A stretch of DNA of 64,000 nt from JAAYXE01 sp964391195 (GTDB lineage: Bacteria; Chloroflexota; Anaerolineae; Anaerolineales; UBA4823). Where the stretch lies: contig CAYMLG010000010.1 in the NCBI GenBank assembly GCA_964391195.1, positions 40,929-104,928 of the forward strand. The letters run 5' to 3'. How positions within the stretch are numbered: the stretch's first letter is position 1; each line of letters begins with the position of its first letter. Shown one piece after another: positions 15,671 through 23,102 of this stretch. A program made the translations under genes and the position numbers. Under the pieces are notes generated by a model that worked only from the letters and a program-made list of their open reading frames with translations, made no database searches and was not told the DNA's origin.

Positions 15671-17002
15671 TTGTTATCGTACAGGCGGATATTCAAAACC
15701 TGGTGGCCGCTGGCCGCCAGTTGGCTGCTGATGGGTGTGGAGACCCCCGCGCTGAGCGCGGTGGTGGCGCGCCTGGCAAACCCAGAGATCAACCTGGCCG
15801 CGTATGGGGGCGTCATCTTCCCCCTCTCTCTGATCATCGAATCCCCGATCATCATGCTCCTGGCCGCCTCCACCGCCCTCAGCAAAGATTGGGATTCCTA
15901 CCGCAAGCTGCGCCGCTTCATGATGTGGTCCGGCGGCCTGCTCACCCTGCTGCACGTGCTGGTGGCGTTCACTCCGCTTTATTATTTCGTCGTGGAAGGT
16001 CTGCTCGGCGCTCCGGCCGAGATCGTCGACCCGGCCCGCATCGGCCTGATGATCATGACCCCCTGGACCTGGTCGATCGCTTACCGGCGGTTCCACCAGG
16101 GGGTGCTGATCCGTTTCGGCCACTCGCAGACCGTCGGCGTCGGGACCGTGGTCCGCCTGTCCGCCGACGCCACTGTGCTTGCCGCCGGTTACCTGGCCGG
16201 GGACATCCCCGGCATCGTCGTCGCAACCGCGGCCGTGGCCGCGGGGGTCATGGCCGAGGCGGCTTATGCCGGTTGGGTCGTCCGTCCCGTCCTTCAAAAC
16301 GAGCTCAGACCCGCGGCGCCGGTCCGCCCATCCCTCACCCTGAAATTCTTCCTCGGCTTCTATATCCCCCTGGCCATGACCAGCCTGATCACCCTGCTGG
16401 CCAACCCGCTCGGCAGCGCCGCCCTGGGTCGCATGCCCGAGGCGCTGGCCTCCCTGGCCGTCTGGCCGGTCTTGACCGGGCTGGTTTTCATGCTCCGTTC
16501 CCTGGGGATGGCCTACAACGAAGTGGTCGTCGCCCTGCTGGATGAGCCTCGCTCTGTGCCTAACCTGCAGCGCTTCACCTGGATCCTGGCAGCGACCGCC
16601 TCCGTAATCCTGTTCCTGCTCGCCGCTACCCCGCTGGCCGGGCTGTGGTTCGTCACCGTTTCGGCCCTCCCGCCCGACCTGGCCGCGCTGGCCAGATCGG
16701 GTATCTGGCTGGCCATCCCGCTCCCGGCCCTCACCGTGTTCCAGAGTTGGTTCCAGGGGCTGATGCTGAACGACCGCCGGACCCGGGGCATCACCGAAGC
16801 CGTGGTGATTTATTTGCTTACCAACGCCCTCGTCCTTTTCATTGGTGTGCTGATCGGCCAGATCACCGGCCTGTATATCGGCCTGTTGGGCCTGGTGATT
16901 GCTTCCTTCGTCCAGACCATCTGGCTCTGGGTCCGCAGCCGCCCGGCGATGGCGGCTGTGGTCGCCCGCGATACCCCTGCCATCCCCGTCTCCGCGGATT
17001 GA
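15671..17002 (+). CDS. MOP-superfamily (MATE/ANKH-like) polytopic membrane protein
   Basis: About 443 residues from a TTG start at 15671, preceded by GAGAGGTGAG. The longer open frame back to 15320 crosses the dispersed repeat and has no family-like sequence, so I reject it. Roughly twelve hydrophobic helices are visible, beginning LLSYRRIFKTWWPLAASWLLMG. The pattern of paired six-helix halves, with WSIAYRRFHQGVLIRFG in the first half and LGRMPEALASLAVWPVLTGLVFMLRSLG in the second, resembles the multidrug/oligosaccharide-lipid/polysaccharide flippase superfamily, particularly ANKH-like members. Substrate unknown. The gene is followed 12 bases later by a palindromic element that could act as its terminator. 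Confidence 0.65.
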   Translation: MLSYRRIFKTWWPLAASWLLMGVETPALSAVVARLANPEINLAAYGGVIFPLSLIIESPIIMLLAASTALSKDWDSYRKLRRFMMWSGGLLTLLHVLVAFTPLYYFVVEGLLGAPAEIVDPARIGLMIMTPWTWSIAYRRFHQGVLIRFGHSQTVGVGTVVRLSADATVLAAGYLAGDIPGIVVATAAVAAGVMAEAAYAGWVVRPVLQNELRPAAPVRPSLTLKFFLGFYIPLAMTSLITLLANPLGSAALGRMPEALASLAVWPVLTGLVFMLRSLGMAYNEVVVALLDEPRSVPNLQRFTWILAATASVILFLLAATPLAGLWFVTVSALPPDLAALARSGIWLAIPLPALTVFQSWFQGLMLNDRRTRGITEAVVIYLLTNALVLFIGVLIGQITGLYIGLLGLVIASFVQTIWLWVRSRPAMAAVVARDTPAIPVSAD

Positions 17003-17014
17003 CCGTCACCTATC

Positions 17015-17117
17015 GCTTTCTCAAAGTCGTAAGTCAAGCTTTGAGAATAAAGTCAGGGAGAGATGGGCGGGCTGTGCAGCCCGCCCTCTCTCCCTAATTC
17101 CTTGTTCTTGAGAAAGC
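17015..17117. repeat. Palindromic MITE-like element, copy C
   Basis: Perfect inverted ends GCTTTCTCAA (17015-17024) and TTGAGAAAGC (17108-17117) enclose an inner stem at 17055-17095 (AGGGAGAGA-GGGCGGGCTG pairing with CAGCCCGCCC-TCTCTCCCT, one bulge). It is in reverse orientation relative to copy A. It lies directly after the flippase stop and may terminate transcription. Confidence 0.7.
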
Positions 17118-17204
17118 CATAGACGGTTACCCGGCGATACTCAGCCTGCATGAAAAGGTCTTGAAGGCCTCTTAATTCCACCCGATACATTCGGATACTT
17201 TCAG

Positions 17205-17210
17205 TATAAT
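17205..17210 (+). promoter_or_regulatory. Candidate -10 box of the E1 gene
   Basis: A perfect TATAAT 35 bases before the start codon. No good -35 box at standard spacing, but a GATACATTCG/GATACTTTC direct repeat lies just upstream, which could be an activator site. Confidence 0.35.
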
Positions 17211-17244
17211 TACTCCAAAATCAGTTCAGGAGGGAAATTTACGC

Positions 17245-19296
17245 ATGCCGCAACCCAAACCGGATTGGCTGGAGGTCGCTCGTATCGCGCTGCTTTCACG
17301 GGCGATGGATCAACTGGAAGAGACCACACTGGCTCCCCAGGGGAAGATCAAATACCAGTTTTCAGCCAAAGGACACGAGCTGGCCCAGATCCTCCTGGGG
17401 CAGGCGCTGGATCACGCCCATGACGCCGCTACGGTATATTATCGTTCCCGGCCGTTTATGCTCACCGCCGGCCTGACCCCTGCCGAAGCCCTGGCGGCCG
17501 GCATGGCCCTCACCGGCAGCCCCAGCGAAGGGAGGGACGTGGGCGTGGTCTTCAACCTCCCCCGCCGGGGCGGGCCGACCATCCTGCCGGCCTCCGGCGA
17601 CGTTGGCGCGCAATACACCCCGGCCGCCGGCTGGGCCCAGGCGATCACCTACCGCTGCCGGGTGCTCGGCCAGGAAGATTGGCAGGGAGCGGTAGCGGTC
17701 GCCCTCGGCGGCGATGGCAGCGTGGCCGCAAACGGGTTTTGGTCCGCCCTCAATATTGCCACCACCCTGCGCCTGCCGGTGATCTTCTTCATCGAGGACA
17801 ATAGCTACGGTATCTCCGTCCCCTCCCAATTACAAACCCCGGGCGGCAACATCGCCGCCAACCTGGCGGCCTACACAAATCTACTCATCATCGACGCCGA
17901 TGGCACCCAACCGGCTGAGACCTGGAAAGCGGTGAGCCGCGCCGTGGAGCACGCCCGCGGCGGCGATGGCCCCTGCCTGCTGCGCCTCTCCGTCCCGCGG
18001 CTGACCGGCCACACCCTGATCGACGATCAGAGTTACAAATCCCCCGAAGAGTTGGCCGCCGAAGCCGAACGAGACCCGCTGGAGCGCCTGCGCCTCTTCC
18101 TACTCGACCAGGGCCACCCGCCCGAAACCTGGGAGGAACTTTCCCAGGAGACCGAGGCCACCCTGGCCCAGGCCGTGAAGGAAGCCGAGGCCTGCCCCCC
18201 GCCCGACCCCGACCAGGTGCGCCGCTACCTGTTCTTCCAGGGTGAAGCTCCCCGCCAGGGTGGGCTGCGCCCGGAGGACATCGGCCTCCCCGAATGCGGG
18301 CCCCAGCCCCAGCCCGGCAAGGCGCGGATCAACATGGTCGACGCCATCCGCCAGGCCCTCGAGGCCGAGATGGAGCTCAACCCGCGACTGCTGGTCTTCG
18401 GCGAGGACGTGGGGGTGAAGGGCGGGGTGCATGGCGCGACCCTGGATATGCAGGCTCACTTCGGCCCCGAGCGCGTCTTCGACACCTCGCTCTCCGAGGA
18501 AGGCATCATTGGCCGCGCCACGGGCATGGCCCTGGCCGGGCTGCTCCCCGTGCCCGAGATCCAATTCCGCAAGTATGCCGACCCCGCTTACGAACAGCTC
18601 AACGACCTGGGTACCCTGCGCTGGCGCACTGCCAATAAGTTCGCCGCCCCGGTCGTGGTGCGCATCCCGGTCGGTTTCGGTAAAAGGACCGGCGACCCCT
18701 GGCACAGTGTGACCGCCGAAGCCGTGTATGCCCACACGCTGGGCTGGCGCATCGCCTTCCCCAGCAATGCCGCCGATGCCGTTGGCTTGCTGCGCTCCGC
18801 GCTGCGCGGGGATGACCCCACCTTCTTCTTCGAGCACCGCGCCCTGCTGGATACCGCCGAGGGGCGCAGCCCATACCCCGGGGACGACTACTGCCTGCCT
18901 TTCGGACAGGCGGCCAGGCTGGTGGACGGCGGCGAGCTGCTCCTGGTCACCTGGGGCGCGATGGTCCCCCGCTGCCTGGAGGCGATCAAACCCTTCCCCG
19001 GCCGGGTCCGCTTGCTGGACCTGCGCACCATCATTCCTTGGGACCAGGAACAGGTGCTGGAGGGCGTGCACCTTACCGGCAAGGTGCTCATCGTGCACGA
19101 GGACACCTTGACCAACGGTTTCGCCGGCGAGATCACCGCGGTGATCGCTGCCGAAGCCTTCACCGATCTGGATGCGCCCATCCGCCGCCTGGCCATGCCC
19201 GACGTGCCCGTTCCCTTCAATGTGCAGGCGATGGAGGCGCTGCTGCCGAACGTGACCGGCATCCGCCAGGCGGTCGAATCACTCCTGGCCTACTAG
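17245..19296 (+). CDS. Fused 2-oxoacid dehydrogenase E1 (alpha-beta), TPP-dependent
   Basis: 683 residues joining the two chains that are normally separate E1 subunits. The alpha half (1-~330) carries the thiamine diphosphate motif GGDGSVAANGFWSALNIA...FFIEDNSYGIS and GDVGAQYTPAAGWAQA. The beta half (~360-683) carries INMVDAIRQALEAEM, FGEDVGVKGGVHGAT, SEEGIIGRATGMALAG and PEIQFRKYADPAYEQLNDLG, typical of branched-chain 2-oxoacid dehydrogenase E1-beta. It decarboxylates a 2-oxoacid and transfers the acyl group to the lipoyl arm of E2. No E2 or E3 gene is nearby, so it must use partners encoded elsewhere. The start has AGGAGGGAAA. Downstream crotonase and hydroxyacyl-CoA dehydrogenase genes fit branched-chain acyl-CoA breakdown. 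Confidence 0.9.
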   Translation: MPQPKPDWLEVARIALLSRAMDQLEETTLAPQGKIKYQFSAKGHELAQILLGQALDHAHDAATVYYRSRPFMLTAGLTPAEALAAGMALTGSPSEGRDVGVVFNLPRRGGPTILPASGDVGAQYTPAAGWAQAITYRCRVLGQEDWQGAVAVALGGDGSVAANGFWSALNIATTLRLPVIFFIEDNSYGISVPSQLQTPGGNIAANLAAYTNLLIIDADGTQPAETWKAVSRAVEHARGGDGPCLLRLSVPRLTGHTLIDDQSYKSPEELAAEAERDPLERLRLFLLDQGHPPETWEELSQETEATLAQAVKEAEACPPPDPDQVRRYLFFQGEAPRQGGLRPEDIGLPECGPQPQPGKARINMVDAIRQALEAEMELNPRLLVFGEDVGVKGGVHGATLDMQAHFGPERVFDTSLSEEGIIGRATGMALAGLLPVPEIQFRKYADPAYEQLNDLGTLRWRTANKFAAPVVVRIPVGFGKRTGDPWHSVTAEAVYAHTLGWRIAFPSNAADAVGLLRSALRGDDPTFFFEHRALLDTAEGRSPYPGDDYCLPFGQAARLVDGGELLLVTWGAMVPRCLEAIKPFPGRVRLLDLRTIIPWDQEQVLEGVHLTGKVLIVHEDTLTNGFAGEITAVIAAEAFTDLDAPIRRLAMPDVPVPFNVQAMEALLPNVTGIRQAVESLLAY

Positions 19297-19397
19297 AGGA
19301 CTCTAAATCGGGGGCTATTTCAGCATGTCCTGCCGGAAAACGATGCGGCCAGGCAGCGCCACGCACCGGCAGTGACTCCAGCCTGTGAGGAGAATTG

Positions 19398-20174
19398 ATG
19401 GAAGAGAAAGATATCCTGCTCTCGCAGCGCGACGGTCCGGTCGCGGTGCTCACCCTGAACCGGCCGGAAGCGCTCAACGCCCTCAGCCCTGCGGTGCTTG
19501 CTGCCCTCGCTTCCGCCCTGGAGCAGTTCGACGCCGACCCTGAGATCCGGGCGATCGTCATCACCGGCGCGGGGCGAGCTTTCGCCGCCGGGGCCGACAT
19601 CCGCCAGATGTCGGCCGCTTCTCCCCTCGACATCATCGAGACCGGCACCCTTGAATACTGGCAGCGGATACGCCGCATCAATAAACCCCTCATCGCCGCC
19701 GTCAATGGTTATGCTTACGGGGGCGGCTGCGAGCTGGCCATGCAGTGCGATCTGATCGTGGCTGCGGAAACGGCCCGCTTCGCCCAGCCTGAGATCAAGC
19801 TGGGCATCATGCCAGGCGCCGGAGGCACCCAACGCCTGGCGCGGGCTATCGGCCCCTACCGGGCGATGGAGATGATCCTCACCGGAGAGCCGGTGAGCGC
19901 CGCCGAGGCCCACCGCTTCGGGCTGGTCTCCCGCCTGGTGCCGCCCGAGCGATGCCTGTCTGAAGCCATGGAATTGGCCCGGCTGATCGCCGCCCGCCCC
20001 CCGGTCGCCGTCCGCCTGGCCCGCCAGGCGCTGCGCCACGGGTTCGAGACCACGCTCCGTGAAGGTTTGGAGGTCGAACGGCGCAATTTCACCCTGCTTT
20101 TCGACACCGACGATCAGAAGGAGGGCATGGCGGCTTTTCTCGAGAAGCGGGCGGCAAAGTTCGAAGGGAAATGA
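19398..20174 (+). CDS. paaF: Enoyl-CoA hydratase (crotonase, PaaF-like)
   Basis: 258 residues from the ATG at 19398, with GTGAGGAGAA upstream. Crotonase signature: oxyanion loop FAAGADIRQMS, GGGCELAMQCDLIVAAETARFAQPEIKLGIMPGAGGTQRLAR. Both catalytic glutamates (in CELA and PEIK) are present, so real hydratase activity is expected. Sequence style is close to PaaF/2,3-dehydroadipyl-CoA hydratases and to short-chain enoyl-CoA hydratases in general, so the symbol is tentative. The stop overlaps the next gene's start by 4 bases (ATGA), and the pair resembles the PaaF-PaaH steps that convert dehydroadipyl-CoA to 3-oxoadipyl-CoA. The phenylacetate genes lie 6 kb downstream. Confidence 0.88.
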   Translation: MEEKDILLSQRDGPVAVLTLNRPEALNALSPAVLAALASALEQFDADPEIRAIVITGAGRAFAAGADIRQMSAASPLDIIETGTLEYWQRIRRINKPLIAAVNGYAYGGGCELAMQCDLIVAAETARFAQPEIKLGIMPGAGGTQRLARAIGPYRAMEMILTGEPVSAAEAHRFGLVSRLVPPERCLSEAMELARLIAARPPVAVRLARQALRHGFETTLREGLEVERRNFTLLFDTDDQKEGMAAFLEKRAAKFEGK

Positions 20175-21766
20175 TTGTCCCTATGTCTATAAACATCACC
20201 ACCCCGTATTCCATCCGCCTGGGGGTCGCCGGCTCGGGGGCAATGGGCTCCGGCATCGCCCTGGCCGCCCTGTTCAAGAACATGGTCGTCACCCTGTACG
20301 ACATCTCCCCCGCCATGCTGGACCAGGCCCGGAATTACATTGAAAAGCACCTCGACCGCAAAGGAAAGCGAGTCAGCCTGAATAACCTGACCCTGACCAC
20401 CGATCTTGAGGCGCTGGCCGGCTGCGGGGTGATTGTCGAGGCTGTGCTGGAAAAGCTGGAATTGAAGCAAGACCTCTTCGCCCGCCTGGATGCCCTTTGC
20501 CCGCCGCCCGCCATCCTGGCCACCAATACCAGCACCCTCTCCGTCACCGCCATCGCCTCCGCCGCCCAACACCCCGAGCGAGTGGCAGGGATGCACTTCT
20601 TCAACCCGGCCCCGGTCCTGCCCCTGGTGGAAATCGTTCGCGCCGCCCGCACCAACCAGGCCACCATCGACAGCCTGGTCGCCCTGGCTCAGTTGCTCGA
20701 CAAGACTCCGGTCATCGCCGGGGATACCCCCGGCTTTATCGTCAACCGGGTTGCCCGCCCCTTCTATGGAGAGGCGCTGCGCCTGGCCGGTGAAGGCATT
20801 GCCACCCACGAACAGATAGACCGCCTGGTCCGCATGGCCGGCGGCTTCCGTATGGGCCCTTTCCAACTGATGGACCTGATCGGCATCGATGTCAACTTCA
20901 CTGCCATGCAGTCCATGTACGAGCAGACCTTCGGCGAGCCCCGCTACCGGCCCCATCCTATCCAGGTGCAGATGGTGAGCCAGCGCGCGCTGGGGCGCAA
21001 GACCGGCCAGGGTTTTTACTCATACGCCAACGGCGAGGAGATCGCCGACCCGAAGCCCCCACGCCCCAGCCCGGCGGATGGCAAGATACTCTTCTCCCCC
21101 GGATCCTGGGCGCCGGACCTGGAAGCCAGCCTGGAGTCGGCCGGGTACACGCTCCTGTCGAGCGCCTCGCTCGCCACCGGCGACCTCGCCGCCGGCTTCG
21201 TCGTCGCCGGGAGAGGGGAAGGCCTGGCCGAACAGGTGCGCCTGGTCGATATCGCCCTGCCCCCCAACCGGCCCCTCTTCGTCCAGGCGGCCGGTGTGAC
21301 CCTGGCCGAGGCCGGGCAGTGGTCCAAACACCCCGAACGCCTGGTCGGTTTCGATGGCCTGTTCTTCGCCGGCAGCCGGGCGCTGAACCTGGTTGCCTAT
21401 CCCGGGGAACCTAACCCGGACGCGGTTGAATCCGCCGGCCGGTTGGTCTCCGGGCTGGGCCGGCTGCCGGTCTGGACCGGCGATGGCCCGGCCCTGGTGC
21501 TGCCGCGCATTCTGGCTATGCTGGCCAACGAAGCCGCTTTTGCGGTCGGGGAGGGCGTCGCCGGGGCGGATACGATCGACACCGCCATGAAGCTGGGAGT
21601 CAACTACCCCTTCGGGCCCCTGGAATGGGCCCGGAAAACCGGCTGGGAGAAAGTGGTGACCGTGCTCGACCACCTCTACCAGGAATACCACGAAGACCGC
21701 TATCGCACCGCGCCGCTCTTGCGCCGTTGGGCCCGTATCTTCTATAATAAGGAAACCAGGACATAA
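20171..21766 (+). CDS. paaH: 3-hydroxyacyl-CoA dehydrogenase, two-domain (PaaH-like)
   Basis: 531 residues. N-terminal NAD site LGVAGSGAMGSGIALAALF, then ATNTSTLSVTAIASAA and MHFFNPAPVLPLVEIVRAARTN with the catalytic His, Glu and Asn environment. A 3HCDH C-domain (GFIVNRVARPFYGEALRL, GPFQLMDLIGIDVN) follows, and a degenerate second copy lies at residues ~330-520 (VLPRILAMLANEAAFAVGEGV, NYPFGPLEWARKTG). This duplicated layout and length match PaaH/PaaC-type (S)-3-hydroxyadipyl-CoA dehydrogenases. Alternatively it serves general beta-oxidation. Translation is coupled to the preceding crotonase by an ATGA overlap. Confidence 0.88.
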   Translation: MIVPMSINITTPYSIRLGVAGSGAMGSGIALAALFKNMVVTLYDISPAMLDQARNYIEKHLDRKGKRVSLNNLTLTTDLEALAGCGVIVEAVLEKLELKQDLFARLDALCPPPAILATNTSTLSVTAIASAAQHPERVAGMHFFNPAPVLPLVEIVRAARTNQATIDSLVALAQLLDKTPVIAGDTPGFIVNRVARPFYGEALRLAGEGIATHEQIDRLVRMAGGFRMGPFQLMDLIGIDVNFTAMQSMYEQTFGEPRYRPHPIQVQMVSQRALGRKTGQGFYSYANGEEIADPKPPRPSPADGKILFSPGSWAPDLEASLESAGYTLLSSASLATGDLAAGFVVAGRGEGLAEQVRLVDIALPPNRPLFVQAAGVTLAEAGQWSKHPERLVGFDGLFFAGSRALNLVAYPGEPNPDAVESAGRLVSGLGRLPVWTGDGPALVLPRILAMLANEAAFAVGEGVAGADTIDTAMKLGVNYPFGPLEWARKTGWEKVVTVLDHLYQEYHEDRYRTAPLLRRWARIFYNKETRT

Positions 21767-21797
21767 ACAGGGAAACCCGCCTGCCTCCTGGCTCCGG

Positions 21798-23102
21798 ATG
21801 AGGAACCTGCGTTCGCCCGCCAGAATACGCCTCAAATCCCCCCTCCTGCCGATCCTGGTCGGGGTCCTTTTCATCATCCAGGTTCTCGATCCGTATGACG
21901 GCTGGCTGGCGCTGCTGGTCGGCCTGGGAGGGGCCTGGCTGTTTTCCTACCTGTGGGTCCGCTCGCTTGGCCGCCATCTGCGCCTCACCCGGGAGATGCG
22001 CTACGGCTGGGCGCAGGTCGGCGACCGCCTGGAGGAGCGTTTTACCCTCACCAACACCGGGATCGTACCCGGCCTGTGGGTCGAGGTGCGCGACCAGACG
22101 AATATGCCCGGCTACCAGGTCAGCCGCGCAACCGGGGTCGGTCCCGCAGCGGGCAACCGCTGGATCACCGAAGCAGAGTGTTCCCGCCGCGGCCTGTTCA
22201 CGCTCGGCCCCACCCTGCTCCGTTCCGGCGACCCGTTGGGGGTCTACACGGTGGAGATCACCCATCCCAACCGGGCGAACTTACTCGTCACCCCCCCGAT
22301 CGTACCCTTGCCCGATATTGAAATCGCCCCGGGCGGCCGCGCCGGTGAAGGTCGTCCGCGGCCCGATGCGCCGGAACGCACCGTGAGCGTCTCCGGTGTG
22401 CGCCAGTACCTGGCCGGCGACAGCCTGCGCTGGGTGCATTGGCCCACCTCGGCCCGCATGGGCGAGCTCTACGTGCGCCTGTTCGAAGGCACGCCGGCTG
22501 GAGATTGGTGGGTGATCCTGGATGTGGCCCGCTCAGTCCAGGTGGGCAAAGGCCAGGATTCAACCGAGGAGCATGGGGTCATCCTCGCCGCCTCCCTGGC
22601 CGACCGGGCCCTGCGCCAACGCCAGGCTGTTGGCCTGGCCGTCAACGGCGGGGAGCTGATCTGGCTCCCGCCCCGGGAGGGAGATGGACAGCGTTGGGAG
22701 GTGCTGCGCTCCCTGGCGCTTGTCACCCCCGGGGAGCGCCCTCTGGGCGAGCTGCTGGAGCGCATGCGCCCTTCCTTCGGCCGGCACTCCAGCCTGATTT
22801 TGATCACGGCCGATACCCGTGGCGATTGGATCGAAGCGCTGCTCCCGCTTCTTTGGAACGGCGCCGCCCCCACCGTCCTGCTGCTCGACCCGGTCACCTT
22901 CGGCGGCCGGGGAGATGTCCGCCGCCCGGCCCGCCTGCTCGCCGGGCTGGGGGTGGCCCACTCGGTTATCCCTCGCGATCTGCTCGACCGCCCGGAGGCC
23001 AGGCCGGGGCAGAAAGGCCGCTGGGACTGGCGCGTATCGCCTGGCGGCCGGGCGGTCGCCGTCAACCGGCCGCAAGACCTGGGCTGGAAGGTGCTCTCGT
23101 GA
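21798..23102 (+). CDS. DUF58 domain protein
   Basis: 434 residues: two N-terminal membrane helices (residues ~15-60), a beta-rich domain, then the DUF58 motif block RQYLAGDSLRWVHWPTSARMGELYVRLFE followed by a von Willebrand A-like segment (WWVILDVARSVQV). Such proteins occur with MoxR ATPases and transglutaminase-like membrane proteins in an envelope-associated chaperone or signalling set. Here the gene overlaps the downstream transglutaminase gene by 4 bases (GTGA), but the MoxR partner is 35 kb away, at 58.5 kb. Exact function unknown. Confidence 0.85.
   Translation: MRNLRSPARIRLKSPLLPILVGVLFIIQVLDPYDGWLALLVGLGGAWLFSYLWVRSLGRHLRLTREMRYGWAQVGDRLEERFTLTNTGIVPGLWVEVRDQTNMPGYQVSRATGVGPAAGNRWITEAECSRRGLFTLGPTLLRSGDPLGVYTVEITHPNRANLLVTPPIVPLPDIEIAPGGRAGEGRPRPDAPERTVSVSGVRQYLAGDSLRWVHWPTSARMGELYVRLFEGTPAGDWWVILDVARSVQVGKGQDSTEEHGVILAASLADRALRQRQAVGLAVNGGELIWLPPREGDGQRWEVLRSLALVTPGERPLGELLERMRPSFGRHSSLILITADTRGDWIEALLPLLWNGAAPTVLLLDPVTFGGRGDVRRPARLLAGLGVAHSVIPRDLLDRPEARPGQKGRWDWRVSPGGRAVAVNRPQDLGWKVLS

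Noticed and set aside
22439..23098. Upstream extension of the transglutaminase frame
   Set aside because: Overlaps the DUF58 gene in another frame and is low-complexity; the GTG at 23099 overlaps the DUF58 stop in the usual GTGA manner.
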